Assembly: GCA_023954155.1 (NCBI GenBank)
Contig: JAMLIO010000010.1
Coordinates: forward strand, 1-61,187
Reading direction: 5' to 3'
DNA length: 61,187 nt
Origin: Pseudobdellovibrionaceae bacterium
GTDB lineage: Bacteria; Bdellovibrionota; Bdellovibrionia; Bdellovibrionales; UBA1609
Shown here: positions 1 through 8,300 of the stretch, piece by piece
Layout: the number at the start of each line of letters is the position of its first letter
Position numbering within the stretch: the stretch's first letter is position 1
Made by a program: the position numbers and the translations under genes
The notes under the pieces: model-generated
The model's database searches: none
What the model saw: only the letters and a program-made list of their open reading frames with translations
Told to the model about the DNA's origin: nothing

Positions 1-51
1 TTGCGTTCGCAAAACTACGCCAAGCCGAACTCGCATTTTGACCATATATAA
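1..51 (+). CDS. Possible 3' end of a gene cut by the window edge
   Basis: Frame 1 is open from the first base to a TAA at 49-51, giving about 16 codons ending in PNSHFDHI. A run this short can occur by chance. No family can be recognised. It is listed because it could be the tail of a gene that starts outside the window, convergent with dps. Confidence 0.2.
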   Translation: MRSQNYAKPNSHFDHI

Positions 52-112
52 AACTAAATCCACAACCCCAACGGGCCGCCAGCCTAGGTGTGTGATAAGG
101 CTTGGTCTCTTA

Positions 113-583
113 CTATACTAAAAGAGATCTAAGCATCCATGCTGTTTTTTCGTGGATCTGCATTCTTTGTGTTAGAAGATCAGCAGTAGGTTCGTCAGAG
201 GCTTTGTCTACTAGGGGAAAAATTTCGCGTGCGGTTTTTGCAACTTGTTCGTGGCCTGCTAGTAGGCTTTTGATCATTTGTTCTGCGCTTAGCTCTCCGT
301 CTTCTTCTTTGATGGATGAAAGTTCGATGAATTCACGATAAGAACCTGGGGCTTTGGCACCCAGTGCGCGAATTCTTTCAGCGATATCATCCACGGCTAC
401 TGCTAACTCTGTGTACTGAGTTTCAAACATCAAGTGCAAAGTGTTAAACATAGGACCTTGAACGTTCCAGTGAAACTTGTGGGTTTTAAGGTATAAAGTG
501 TAACTGTCTGCTAAGAAATGCGCTAAACCTTTTGCAATGCTTTTTCTGTCTTCTTCATTTATGCCAATGTTGATCTTTTCCAT
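113..583 (-). CDS. dps: Dps-family ferritin-like DNA-protection protein
   Basis: This 156-residue protein is the usual length for Dps, a dodecameric cytoplasmic mini-ferritin that oxidises Fe(II) with peroxide and shields DNA. The ferroxidase ligands are visible with the right spacing: H38 in the HWNV motif, H50, E54 (Glu where E. coli Dps has Asp), D65 and E69 in DDIAERI. The open frame could start 18 codons earlier, but AGGAGAG sits just before the ATG at 583, so that start is preferred. The gene is divergent from an OxyR-type regulator across a 178-bp AT-rich gap. OxyR control of dps is known in other proteobacteria and is likely here. Confidence 0.95.
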   Translation of the reverse strand: MEKINIGINEEDRKSIAKGLAHFLADSYTLYLKTHKFHWNVQGPMFNTLHLMFETQYTELAVAVDDIAERIRALGAKAPGSYREFIELSSIKEEDGELSAEQMIKSLLAGHEQVAKTAREIFPLVDKASDEPTADLLTQRMQIHEKTAWMLRSLLV

Positions 584-761
584 TGAACTCTCCTTTTTGA
601 TTGATTTCTTACTTTTGACTTGAGTGTATTGTATCAAAATTATGTTTTAACTGTAGCACACCCCCTATCATAAGTAAAATATATATTGATTATTACTGCA
701 TATATATTATATATAATAATCCAATTAGAACATATTGTCTTTATGAGAATTAGGAGTTCTC
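584..761. promoter_or_regulatory. Divergent dps/oxyR intergenic control region
   Basis: This 178-bp gap separates two divergent genes. Its core, about 676-725, is almost pure A+T with ATATAT runs on both sides of a central GATTATTACTGC. OxyR sites are long, AT-rich, dyad-symmetric and poorly conserved, so this is a reasonable place for the operator of both genes. I cannot fix individual -35/-10 boxes with confidence. The oxyR Shine-Dalgarno is TAGGAG at 751-756. Confidence 0.45.
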
Positions 762-1712
762 GTGCCCAGTTTAACACAAATGAAGTACATCGTATCCGTT
801 TTTGAAAACAAGAGCTTTAGCCTCGCCTCCAAAGAGTGCCACGTCTCTCAACCTAGTTTGAGCATGCAAATTCAAAAGGCTGAAGACGAACTTGAAGTCA
901 CCATTTTTGATAGAAACTCTAAGCCTATCTCTGTTACCGATAAGGGCCTTAAGCTTGTGCAGCAAATGAAAATCATTTTAAATGAGAGCAAGCGCCTCAG
1001 TGACCTGAGCAAAATCCAAGCAGGAACCTTAAGTGGGCAGATTGATCTTGCGGTGATTCCCACCGTAGCACCTTATTTGCTTCCATTGATTCTAAACCCT
1101 ATTGCTCAGGATATGCCTCATGTGCAGGTGAATATTTTTGAACAGACCACTTCTGAAATCTTACAAAATTTGAAAAGCAAAGAGATAGATGCTGCTATTC
1201 TGGCGACTCCGCTTAATGAGCCCGATCTTATTGAATCCCCACTTTATTACGAGCCCTTTTATGTGCTAGCCCACAAAGCTCATCCTATTTTAAAAAACAA
1301 AGTGGTGCGCGAACAAGATATTGCTAAGTTTCCGATTTGGCTTTTAGACGAAGGACATTGCTTTCGTACACAAACACTTTCTGTGTGTTCTCCTCGTCAC
1401 CATCAAGATGTCTTTGCCAATGTGAAGTACGCTGGGGGCAGCATTCATACCCTGATGCAAATTGTACTTGAAAGCGATGGTTGCACTTTGATCCCACATC
1501 TGGCTCTTAAAGATCTCTCTCCTAATACCATCAAAACTCATGTGCGCCCTCTTAAAAAACCCACCCCTTCCCGAGAGATCAGTTTAGTCATGCACAAATC
1601 CCAATGGAAGACCGATGTTTTATCCAGAATCAAAGCTCTGACTCTTCAAACTATGGACAAAGAATTATTAAAACCCCATGGACTGGAAGTCTTAGAGATT
1701 GAAAACGGATAA
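762..1712 (+). CDS. oxyR: OxyR-type LysR-family peroxide sensor
   Basis: This 316-residue LysR-family regulator has an N-terminal winged helix-turn-helix (about residues 3-62, with the motif SFSLASKECHVSQPSLS) and a periplasmic-binding-like effector domain. The diagnostic feature is a redox cysteine pair, C200 and C209, in GHCFRTQTLSVC. It matches the C199/C208 disulfide switch of E. coli OxyR in spacing and context. The start is a GTG preceded by TAGGAG. It lies back to back with dps, a classical OxyR target, so it probably controls dps and itself in response to hydrogen peroxide. Confidence 0.92.
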   Translation: MPSLTQMKYIVSVFENKSFSLASKECHVSQPSLSMQIQKAEDELEVTIFDRNSKPISVTDKGLKLVQQMKIILNESKRLSDLSKIQAGTLSGQIDLAVIPTVAPYLLPLILNPIAQDMPHVQVNIFEQTTSEILQNLKSKEIDAAILATPLNEPDLIESPLYYEPFYVLAHKAHPILKNKVVREQDIAKFPIWLLDEGHCFRTQTLSVCSPRHHQDVFANVKYAGGSIHTLMQIVLESDGCTLIPHLALKDLSPNTIKTHVRPLKKPTPSREISLVMHKSQWKTDVLSRIKALTLQTMDKELLKPHGLEVLEIENG

Positions 1713-1720
1713 GAAGTATA

Positions 1721-1789
1721 AAATCCCTATGCAGTAGGTGTAAGACGTAAAATGAGATTGAACTCACCAAGCAGCGTGAGGCAGGGATT
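1721..1789. other. Imperfect long inverted repeat downstream of oxyR
   Basis: AATCCCT at 1722-1728 pairs with AGGGATT at 1783-1789. Inside it, GGTG/CACC and TGAG/CTCA can pair further, giving a stem of about 70 nt. There is no clean U-tract after it, so it is not an ordinary terminator. It may be a processed 3' end, a small RNA, or chance. The rest of the gap to the small lipoprotein gene holds nothing I can recognise. Confidence 0.25.
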
Positions 1790-1858
1790 AAAATAAAAGA
1801 GAGGGCGTTCTTTAATTCGTATCTGGCTTGAAAGGGCTGATGTACCCCTCTGCAAGAG

Positions 1859-2011
1859 CTACTGAGCAGCCGTTTGGTCTGCCGTGGACTCTACGTTCAC
1901 AGCGTCTACAATATCACAGTAGCTGCGTTTAGAGCCCGTACCTGCACACCCAGAGCTTAACCCTGCCAGCAAGAGTCCCAATAAAAAGTGCTTCAAACCA
2001 CGCATTTTCAT
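1859..2011 (-). CDS. Small putative lipoprotein (50 aa)
   Basis: This short frame begins MKMRGLKHFLLGLLLAG, a basic start followed by a hydrophobic stretch, and reaches a cysteine at residue 22 in the context LSSGC. That is a plausible type II signal peptide, although Ser rather than Leu/Val/Ile occupies the -3 position. The mature peptide would be only about 29 residues, with one more Cys (C32). A second ATG at 2005 would also work. No strong Shine-Dalgarno is visible. Tiny lipoproteins are common in Gram-negative genomes and often missed. The function is unknown and no family is recognised. Confidence 0.5.
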   Translation of the reverse strand: MKMRGLKHFLLGLLLAGLSSGCAGTGSKRSYCDIVDAVNVESTADQTAAQ

Positions 2012-2175
2012 ATAAGAATATTATGAGCGGATTTCTTGCCTTAGGCCAGCAATCTGCATATAACCATTCTACTTCTGGACTCAGGGGCAGGGCTGACACA
2101 CCAATATTTTTATTGGCTCCACTCTGGGTTTAAATGAAGGCCAACAAGGCACTATTTCAACACGTGGAGGAAGAC

Positions 2176-2586
2176 ATGGGTGACGAAAACAAACTGTACG
2201 GTCAAATAGCCATCGAAAACAATCAGCTTGAGAGCTTTGATAACAGAAACCCTAAACGTGACTATATGATCGAATTCGAATGCCCAGAGTTCACTTGCCT
2301 TTGCCCTCGTAGTGGTTTCCCTGATTTTGCGACCATTTACATTTCCTATGTTCCTGATCTGAAGTGTGTGGAGCTGAAATCCCTTAAGCTTTATATCAAT
2401 GGGTTTAGAAATCAAAATATCTTTCACGAAGACGTCACCAATATGATTCTTGATGACCTAGTGAACCTTCTTCAACCTCGTTGGATGGAAGTCGCCGCAG
2501 ACTTTACCGTGCGCGGAAACATCCACACCCTTGTACGTGCCGTGCACAAAAAACAAGGCTACGAGCTGCCCGAAGATTTAGCTTAA
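2176..2586 (+). CDS. queF: NADPH-dependent 7-cyano-7-deazaguanine reductase QueF (short type)
   Basis: QueF reduces preQ0 to preQ1 in queuosine tRNA modification. This is the unimodular, cytoplasmic form. It shows the substrate-binding motif [10 protein letters not shown], the catalytic Cys/Asp region [14 protein letters not shown], and the downstream histidine in FHEDVTN. The frame is open 14 codons further upstream, but the ATG at 2176 is preceded by GGAGG at ideal distance and gives 136 residues, typical for the short class. A tRNA gene follows, but tRNA-Arg(UCG) is not a queuosine substrate, so the proximity need not be functional. Confidence 0.93.
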   Translation: MGDENKLYGQIAIENNQLESFDNRNPKRDYMIEFECPEFTCLCPRSGFPDFATIYISYVPDLKCVELKSLKLYINGFRNQNIFHEDVTNMILDDLVNLLQPRWMEVAADFTVRGNIHTLVRAVHKKQGYELPEDLA

Positions 2587-2608
2587 ATACGAATAAAGCT
2601 TTATCAGC

Positions 2609-2640
2609 TTATCGGGCAGTGACCCCGCGGGGCCCATAAG
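2609..2640. other. GC-rich hairpin downstream of queF
   Basis: In otherwise AT-rich DNA, the perfect palindrome CCCCGCGGGG at 2623-2632 sits inside TTATCGGGC...GCCCATAA, which pairs with one mismatch. It may act as a weak terminator for queF ahead of the tRNA gene. No long T-run follows. Confidence 0.3.
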
Positions 2641-2722
2641 TACACTTTTAATCTGAACGCGTAGCTCATAGTTAGATTTAACTTAAATATTATTCTAAAT
2701 TGTTTTAGTATCCTAAGTCTGC

Positions 2723-2799
2723 GCACCCTTAGCTCAGTTGGATAGAGTAACTGGCTTCGAACCAGTTGGTCGGGAGTTCGAATCTCTCAGGGTGCGCCA
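2723..2799 (+). tRNA. tRNA-Arg (anticodon UCG)
   Basis: A complete cloverleaf can be drawn. The acceptor stem is GCACCCT/AGGGTGC with discriminator G and an encoded CCA. The D arm starts TAGCTC. The anticodon stem ACTGG/CCAGT encloses the loop CTTCGAA, with anticodon TCG at 2757-2759. The T arm contains GTTCGAATC. An unmodified UCG anticodon reads CGA and CGG arginine codons. The gene stands alone between queF and the convergent trmH. Confidence 0.95.
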
Positions 2800-2809
2800 A
2801 TCGCAAACT

Positions 2810-2826
2810 CCTCTCAAACTGAGAGG
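2810..2826. terminator. Stem-loop between tRNA-Arg and trmH
   Basis: CCTCTCA, loop AAC, TGAGAGG forms a perfect 7-bp hairpin just after the tRNA and just before the stop codon of the convergent trmH. It could terminate or process transcripts from either side. The U-tract is poor in both directions. Confidence 0.4.
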
Positions 2827-2827
2827 G

Positions 2828-3541
2828 CTACTGAGATTCGAGTATTTTGTAGATTTGGGTGTCGGTGAGATCTAGGCTTTTTAGGATGTAGCTTGCTGTA
2901 AGAGCCTCTTGAATGGAAGAGCCTATGGTTTTTGCTTGTTTGGCGGCTTCTTGAAAGCACAGGGCTGCGGCGACAGAGATATTAAAACTTTGTGTAAAAC
3001 CCTTCATGGGAATCAGGATATTGCCATCACAGTATTCTAAGGCTTGATCTGTCACCCCTTCTTTTTCATTTCCAAAAATTAAAGCCACTTGCTGACCAGA
3101 ACCGCGAGGAATGTCTTGAATCTCTATCGATTCTTTAGATAGATGAGTGGCATAAATTTTCACATGGCGCTCTTTTAAAAAACTCAAAGCCTCTGCCGTA
3201 TTGGACCAACGATATATGTTTAACCATTTGTCCGCACCTTGAGTGACTCGCGCAGACTCTTTAAATTTTTCACTGCCCTCAATGATGTGCATTTCATAAA
3301 AACCAAAAGCTTCAGCACTTCTCATGACGGCACTGATGTTGCCCCTATCATAAATATTTTCCAACACAGGAATAAAACTTGAACTTCTTTGGGGAACAAT
3401 CTTTTGAATCTTTTCTAAACGCTCTTCTGTGATCAAACCCACAAAAGTATTTACGATCTGCTGAGGGGAATACCAGCTGTCAGCAATCTTAAGTTGCTCT
3501 GGCCATTGATCCGATAAAAAACGTCCTAGCTTTAATGACAT
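2828..3541 (-). CDS. trmH: TrmH-type tRNA (Gm18) 2'-O-methyltransferase, SPOUT family
   Basis: This 237-residue SPOUT methyltransferase carries the three TrmH motifs: NIYDRGNISAVMRSAEAFG (motif 1, Asn/Arg), LIFGNEKEGVTDQAL (motif 2) and IPMKGFTQSFNISVAAA (motif 3, forming the AdoMet-binding knot). The extra N-terminal residues and overall length resemble TrmH more than RlmB, whose N-terminal RNA-binding domain is different. TrmH methylates G18 in the D-loop of many tRNAs, and G18 is preserved in the adjacent tRNA-Arg. It is transcribed towards that tRNA. An alternative call is another SpoU-family RNA methylase. Confidence 0.85.
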   Translation of the reverse strand: MSLKLGRFLSDQWPEQLKIADSWYSPQQIVNTFVGLITEERLEKIQKIVPQRSSSFIPVLENIYDRGNISAVMRSAEAFGFYEMHIIEGSEKFKESARVTQGADKWLNIYRWSNTAEALSFLKERHVKIYATHLSKESIEIQDIPRGSGQQVALIFGNEKEGVTDQALEYCDGNILIPMKGFTQSFNISVAAALCFQEAAKQAKTIGSSIQEALTASYILKSLDLTDTQIYKILESQ

Positions 3542-3580
3542 AAGGGGATGTCATACCTAGTTCTAGCTTGAATTTCAAGG

Positions 3581-4531
3581 CTAATCTAAATTTAAGTCTA
3601 CAGCCGTAGACCACTGCTCTATGGGACGAGCAAAATGTAAATGATTAAGACCAAAACCTGAAGGCAAAGCTTGATGGCTCTTTTGTTGTAGTGCGTATTT
3701 GGAAAACTGGGGTTCATAAGGCGTCTGCGTTTCATTGTCGTAAAAGATCACATCCACAGCTTGGGGTTCAAAAAGATCACATATCTTTTCTACCCACGAC
3801 TGTACATCTTCTCGTGCCACACCATTAGTTTCAAAGCTGATGTAATTTTGATCCACTTCAGGGGTGACATGCACTGTACCGTAGTGTGTTCCTTTAAAAG
3901 CATTGGCAGAGTATCCGCAAGGAGTAAACCAATAATGATCCAATTCATACTCTGGAAAAATCTGCCCTACGGCTTTTTCAATAGCTATGCGCTGTTCAGG
4001 GGTATTCTTTAAAAAAGATTCCGTCTTATTTTTGCTGATTCTATAAATCAAAACTTCAGTCAGATGTTCTTTTATAAGCCGCTTGGAATCTGCGACATAT
4101 TCAAAGACATAAAGATGATGAGAGTCACGCTGACCCAAACGATAGGCTTTTCCCGCACCCAGTTCTTGCTTGAGTGTTTTAAAGTCGGCTCTGGCAAAAC
4201 TTTTTTGCATGTCGGGATAATGTTCATTTTTTCGGGAAAAATATAGACTCGAAATGTTTTCTTTTCCTATATGACGAATCAACATTTGTGCTGATTTGAT
4301 CAACTGAGTTTGACCGCAGGTGATCATCAACACTCGGTTTTTCCAGACAAACAGACTGGACTCTGAAATCAAAAAGGCTTTTAAATGTTCCGTCTTAACC
4401 GAATTTAAAATCAAAGCGCCACAGGACTTAAGCAGGTCGCCCCAATACTGATCAGGATAACTTAAAAAATCCACAGAGTCGTTACAGGTCAACTCTAGCT
4501 TCTTTTCTGGTCCTTCATAGTCCAAATTCAT
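3581..4531 (-). CDS. S-adenosylmethionine decarboxylase, eukaryotic-type proenzyme
   Basis: The 316-residue protein follows the plant/animal AdoMetDC layout (PF01536), not the short bacterial SpeD. The autocleavage motif is ESSLFVW with E57-S58, so S58 would become the pyruvoyl group. The catalytic cysteine follows in TCGQT (C72). Further family landmarks are YEGPEK near the start (human FEGTEK), YFSRKN, the CGYSANAF loop and TVHVTPE with its His and Glu, then YISFETN. All residues needed for processing and catalysis appear present. Decarboxylated AdoMet is the aminopropyl donor for spermidine, but no spermidine synthase is encoded nearby. Confidence 0.88.
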   Translation of the reverse strand: MNLDYEGPEKKLELTCNDSVDFLSYPDQYWGDLLKSCGALILNSVKTEHLKAFLISESSLFVWKNRVLMITCGQTQLIKSAQMLIRHIGKENISSLYFSRKNEHYPDMQKSFARADFKTLKQELGAGKAYRLGQRDSHHLYVFEYVADSKRLIKEHLTEVLIYRISKNKTESFLKNTPEQRIAIEKAVGQIFPEYELDHYWFTPCGYSANAFKGTHYGTVHVTPEVDQNYISFETNGVAREDVQSWVEKICDLFEPQAVDVIFYDNETQTPYEPQFSKYALQQKSHQALPSGFGLNHLHFARPIEQWSTAVDLNLD

Positions 4532-4598
4532 CCCTTAAGCTCCCTAGTGATCACAAAATATTTGTCTTCATCTTAGCAAACAGGTAAAGCATCAGTAT

Positions 4599-5504
4599 AT
4601 GTACACCTCAACTCGTGAACCTTTTTTTTCTGTCATCATACCCACATACAACAGACTGCCTTATCTCAAGTTGGCCCTTAATTCTGTATTACGTCAAGAC
4701 TTTCAAAATTTTGAAGTCATTATTGTCGATGATGGATCCACAGATGACACTTTGGTTTGGACTCAAGAATTACAGAAAACCGAGCCACGCCTGCGAGTGC
4801 TTCATCAGCCCAATCAAGGTGTAAGCACTGCCAGAAACACGGGCATTCAGTCCGCAATCGCACCGTGGATTGCCTTGCTGGATTCAGACGATCAATGGAT
4901 GCCAGAAAAACTAAGCGTCTGTCATGATTTTATTCTGAACAGACAAAGCCATCCTATTTTACATAGCGATGAGGTGTGGCTAAGAGAGGATCGTATTGTA
5001 AAACAAAAACTTAAACGCCCATCTGGAGACGCCTTTGCGGAGTGTGTAAAACAATGCTGCATCGGTCCCTCCACTTCAGTCCTTCATCGCAGCGTCTTTG
5101 CCCATGTTGGACTTTTTAGATGCGATCTGCCTGTATGCGAAGACTATGACTTTTGGTTACGAGCCACATCACGCTTTATGGTGACCCACATTCCTTTAGC
5201 TTTGATTCAAAAACATGGAGGCCATGAAGATCAACTCTCTACGCGCTTTCATTCTATGGACTTCTGGAGGCTCAAAGCTTTGGTCTTTCAACTTTGGAAT
5301 CCTTTTTTAACTTCAGATAAAAAGGCTCTAGTTGCAGAAACTATGATTCAAAAAAGTGAAATTTTACTTAAGGGATATGAGAAGCATCACAACCTTGAGA
5401 ATAAAAATACAGTGCTTGAACTCAAAAAGCAGGCTCAAGACTCTCTATATCACACCCAAACTAATAGCGAGCTCACGCATCGACACCACGAAAATAGATC
5501 GTGA
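4599..5504 (+). CDS. Family 2 glycosyltransferase
   Basis: The protein has a GT-A fold catalytic region over roughly its first 200 residues. It opens with FSVIIPTYNR, has the nucleotide-binding VDDGSTDDT (44-51), the metal-binding DSDD (95-98) and a later CEDYDFWLRA segment that supplies the usual ED catalytic pair. The C-terminal third is helical and charged with no clear membrane segment, so the enzyme is probably cytosolic or peripheral. The acceptor cannot be told from sequence. LPS, capsule or a glycoprotein are all possible. It is isolated from other polysaccharide genes. Confidence 0.88.
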   Translation: MYTSTREPFFSVIIPTYNRLPYLKLALNSVLRQDFQNFEVIIVDDGSTDDTLVWTQELQKTEPRLRVLHQPNQGVSTARNTGIQSAIAPWIALLDSDDQWMPEKLSVCHDFILNRQSHPILHSDEVWLREDRIVKQKLKRPSGDAFAECVKQCCIGPSTSVLHRSVFAHVGLFRCDLPVCEDYDFWLRATSRFMVTHIPLALIQKHGGHEDQLSTRFHSMDFWRLKALVFQLWNPFLTSDKKALVAETMIQKSEILLKGYEKHHNLENKNTVLELKKQAQDSLYHTQTNSELTHRHHENRS

Positions 5505-5572
5505 CCCGATGAGCGCTCTAGCTGTGATCTAGATATTTTAAGATACTAAATACTGCTTCTCTGATTTACGAC

Positions 5573-6700
5573 CTAAATATTTTCAAAATGCTGATGCAGG
5601 GCTTTGCTAGTGACTTCACAAACCCAGCGCTTAAAACGCTGACCAGTGCAAAGACGTTTGATTTTGATTTCTTTTCCTAAAAGAAGGTTTTGATCTTGCC
5701 AAAGTTTAATATGAACACTTTCATTTTTTACACCTTTGATTTCAAGATGTAGAGGTTGTTTTTTTAACATCTCATCCGTTGCATAAGTGTATTTTAGGTT
5801 TGAAAGTTCTTTTTTATTTTTCTTCTTCAACTCCACCACACGATTTAGGAATTCACCTTCAGTCAGATGATCCTCAATACTTAGATGAACCTCTGTATTT
5901 GATTTTGATAATACACGGAACGACTCCCACAAATAATTAAACTCATTGATGGAGTGCAAATAATCTCTAAACTCATTTTCTAGTCTTAAAATAGGACCTG
6001 ACTTTGAAGGATCAAAACTAGGTGGAGCCCACAACTTAAACTCCACAATCGGAGGCATGGCTCGATAACCTGATAAAAATTTAAGTTCATCCACTACTGT
6101 ATCTGCAATATAGGCCACTTCGGATTCAGGCAGCTCAATGAATTGCCAAGTCAGAAGCTTAAGTCCTTCAGCAGGAGCCAGAAGCCTGACTCGTTCTTCT
6201 AGGTGTGTCTCCCAGATGTACTCCATCTCTACGGGTGGGCCTGGCAAAAAATAAAGCTCAGTATTTTGCGGTTTTCGTTTAAGACTAAACCCAGAGGCTG
6301 TACCCACTAGGTTCGTGTAAATTTCCGCCCCTTCAGGAAAGTAAGCCTGCCACTTATGACCCTCACGCGCTTCCACTTGCAAAATCAACACGCGCTCTTG
6401 AATGCGTTCCCACTCCTTGTCCACAAGATTCAGTTTAAGGCCCAACCAATCGGCCACTAGCTTACGAGTCAAATCATCGGTCGTAGGCCCTAGGCCTCCT
6501 GTAACAAATACCGCATCACTGCGGCCTGAGAGGTACTCTAAGGCCTCCAAGATTTTAAGGGGATCATCAGCCACTGCCCAATGATAATTTACATCTAAAT
6601 TCAATTTAGAAAGTTTTTGCGCTAACCAAGCAGCATTCGTATTTATGATTTGACCTGAAACAACTTCACTACCTGTAGCTAATATACTGACTGACTTCAT
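5573..6700 (-). CDS. cinA: CinA-type molybdopterin-binding-fold protein, without recognisable deamidase domain
   Basis: The N-terminal 170 residues match the CinA/MoCF fold: SILATGSEVVSGQIINTNA, then VFVTGGLGPTTDDLTRKL and YFLPGPPVEMEYIW. Classical CinA has a C-terminal nicotinamide-nucleotide amidase domain. Here the last 120 residues (KKKNKKELSNLKYTYATD and onwards) do not show its SxTGG active-site pattern and look unrelated. The first domain is associated with ADP-ribose or NMN-linked pyrophosphatase activity in other CinAs. The start was set at the ATG at 6700, behind TTAGGTG, rather than 18 codons upstream. The gene is divergent from an AarF-like gene. Confidence 0.8.
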   Translation of the reverse strand: MKSVSILATGSEVVSGQIINTNAAWLAQKLSKLNLDVNYHWAVADDPLKILEALEYLSGRSDAVFVTGGLGPTTDDLTRKLVADWLGLKLNLVDKEWERIQERVLILQVEAREGHKWQAYFPEGAEIYTNLVGTASGFSLKRKPQNTELYFLPGPPVEMEYIWETHLEERVRLLAPAEGLKLLTWQFIELPESEVAYIADTVVDELKFLSGYRAMPPIVEFKLWAPPSFDPSKSGPILRLENEFRDYLHSINEFNYLWESFRVLSKSNTEVHLSIEDHLTEGEFLNRVVELKKKNKKELSNLKYTYATDEMLKKQPLHLEIKGVKNESVHIKLWQDQNLLLGKEIKIKRLCTGQRFKRWVCEVTSKALHQHFENI

Positions 6701-6983
6701 TTTTACACCTAAATTGCATGGTCCTATCCCGTACACTGACCCTAGAGATTGCATTGCCTTATTTCGTGCACTTGGATTAAAAGTATGTCATAACCTTAAA
6801 AAAGTAAACTTTTTGGCGAGTTTATTTTGTACCAAATGCAAGCTGAAGGTTAGCAAAAGTTTGACTCTATATGAACAAACCTTTGCCTTACTTAACGAAG
6901 GCAAACATAAGGTGAACGACTACAGCGATCAAATAAGGTAGGTGTGTTGTTCTTCCCAATGAACGCCAATTGGAGTGGGTGAC
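6701..6983. other. Divergent cinA/aarF-like intergenic region
   Basis: This 283-bp gap between two divergent starts must hold both promoters. A plus-strand 75-codon frame (6714-6941) crosses it but has no Shine-Dalgarno, atypical composition and no recognisable family, so I treat it as noise. No clear operator or hairpin was found. Confidence 0.4.
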
Positions 6984-8300
6984 ATGAAAAAAGTCAAAAC
7001 TGGAGTTTTTCAAAGAGGTTTTGCCCTAGCCAAACTGACCCTTAAGTCTGGAACCTTGGCCGCCACATCTGTGATGAATTCCGACAAAGAAGCACATATC
7101 ATAAAACAAATGCAACTGCTTTCTAAAGAGCTTGGAATGCTTAAGGGCAGCATCATGAAAGTTGGGCAAACTCTTTCTATGTACGGCGAGCACTTCCTTC
7201 CTCCTAAAGCCAACGAATATCTAAAAAATCTACAGTTCAACTCTCCTCCTATTGAGTGGTCAGGCATTAAAAAATTTCTGCTTGAAGAGATCGGAGAAGA
7301 CGTTTTGTCGGAACTTGATATCGACAAGACCTCAAGTGCTGCCGCCTCCTTGGGGCAGGTGCATAAAGCCCGACATAAAAAGACAGGTCAACTCTTAGCC
7401 ATTAAGATTCAATACCCAGGAGTTGAGTCTGCCATCAAAAGTGATCTTAAATCTATTAAAGCCATTCTTGGATTATCCAAAATTCTTCCTGGAGGTTTAC
7501 AAACAGATCAGTTTTTTGAAGAGATCGAAACCATGCTCATCCAAGAGACCAATTACAAACTTGAAAAGACTTGGACAGAGCAGATGTATGAGAAACTCAA
7601 ACCTTATCCGCAGTTTGTGGTTCCACAGGTGCAACCTAGATACTGCTCTAAACATGTGATCACCACCAGTTACGAAGACGGTGTAGCTTTAGACTCTCCA
7701 GACGTTCAAGCTCTTTCACAAGACAGACGAAATACTTTAGCTCTTAATTATTTAGATTTGTACTTCAAAGAGCTTTTTGAGTTTAAACTTGTGCAAACCG
7801 ATCCTCATCTAGGAAATTATCGAATTCGTATCTCTAAAGACCCCGCATCGCAACCAGATCAACTTATACTCTACGACTTTGGAGCCATGAGAGAGGTGCC
7901 CGATCACTTTGGGCTGCCCTTTAAACAATTAGTAGAAGGAGCCGCCCAGCAGGACAAAGAGATGATTATCGAAAGCGCCTATAAGCTGGGTTATCTTAAA
8001 CCTGATGACGATCCTGAGCTTAAAAACAGATACTTCAAGGTGTGTAGCCTCATCGGTGAACCCTTTGCCGAAGACCCCACGTTTCCTTTTACCGACCAAG
8101 ATGGAAACTATGATTGGAAGCGCACCGATCTTCCACAAAGAGTGTCCGTAGCGGCTAAAGAGATATTTAAATTTCATAAACTTAGAGTTCCACCTAGGGA
8201 ATCCGTATTTCTAGATCGTAAACTTGCTGGAGCTTTCTTTTTGGTGAGTGTCTTAGGTCTTAAGGGTAAAGCAAGAGAAGTACTTAGAAGATACTACTAA
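6984..8300 (+). CDS. AarF/ABC1/UbiB-family atypical kinase-like protein
   Basis: The 438-residue protein has the hallmarks of the ABC1/UbiB family of atypical kinase-like ATPases. These are the family-specific KxGQ motif in SIMKVGQTLSMY, an Ala-rich replacement of the P-loop in SAAASLGQVHKA, the lysine in LAIKIQYPGV, the catalytic TDPHLGNYRI and the metal-binding YDFGAM. Members support ubiquinone biosynthesis or lipid homeostasis at membranes. The C-terminus has no obvious transmembrane helices like those of UbiB, so the substrate is uncertain. A GTG three codons upstream (6975) is possible, but the ATG at 6984 lies 8 nt after GGAG. Confidence 0.87.
   Translation: MKKVKTGVFQRGFALAKLTLKSGTLAATSVMNSDKEAHIIKQMQLLSKELGMLKGSIMKVGQTLSMYGEHFLPPKANEYLKNLQFNSPPIEWSGIKKFLLEEIGEDVLSELDIDKTSSAAASLGQVHKARHKKTGQLLAIKIQYPGVESAIKSDLKSIKAILGLSKILPGGLQTDQFFEEIETMLIQETNYKLEKTWTEQMYEKLKPYPQFVVPQVQPRYCSKHVITTSYEDGVALDSPDVQALSQDRRNTLALNYLDLYFKELFEFKLVQTDPHLGNYRIRISKDPASQPDQLILYDFGAMREVPDHFGLPFKQLVEGAAQQDKEMIIESAYKLGYLKPDDDPELKNRYFKVCSLIGEPFAEDPTFPFTDQDGNYDWKRTDLPQRVSVAAKEIFKFHKLRVPPRESVFLDRKLAGAFFLVSVLGLKGKAREVLRRYY

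Noticed and set aside
6714-6941. 75-codon plus-strand gene between cinA and the AarF-like gene
   Set aside because: No Shine-Dalgarno, it begins inside the cinA leader, and it has no recognisable features. More likely promoter DNA.
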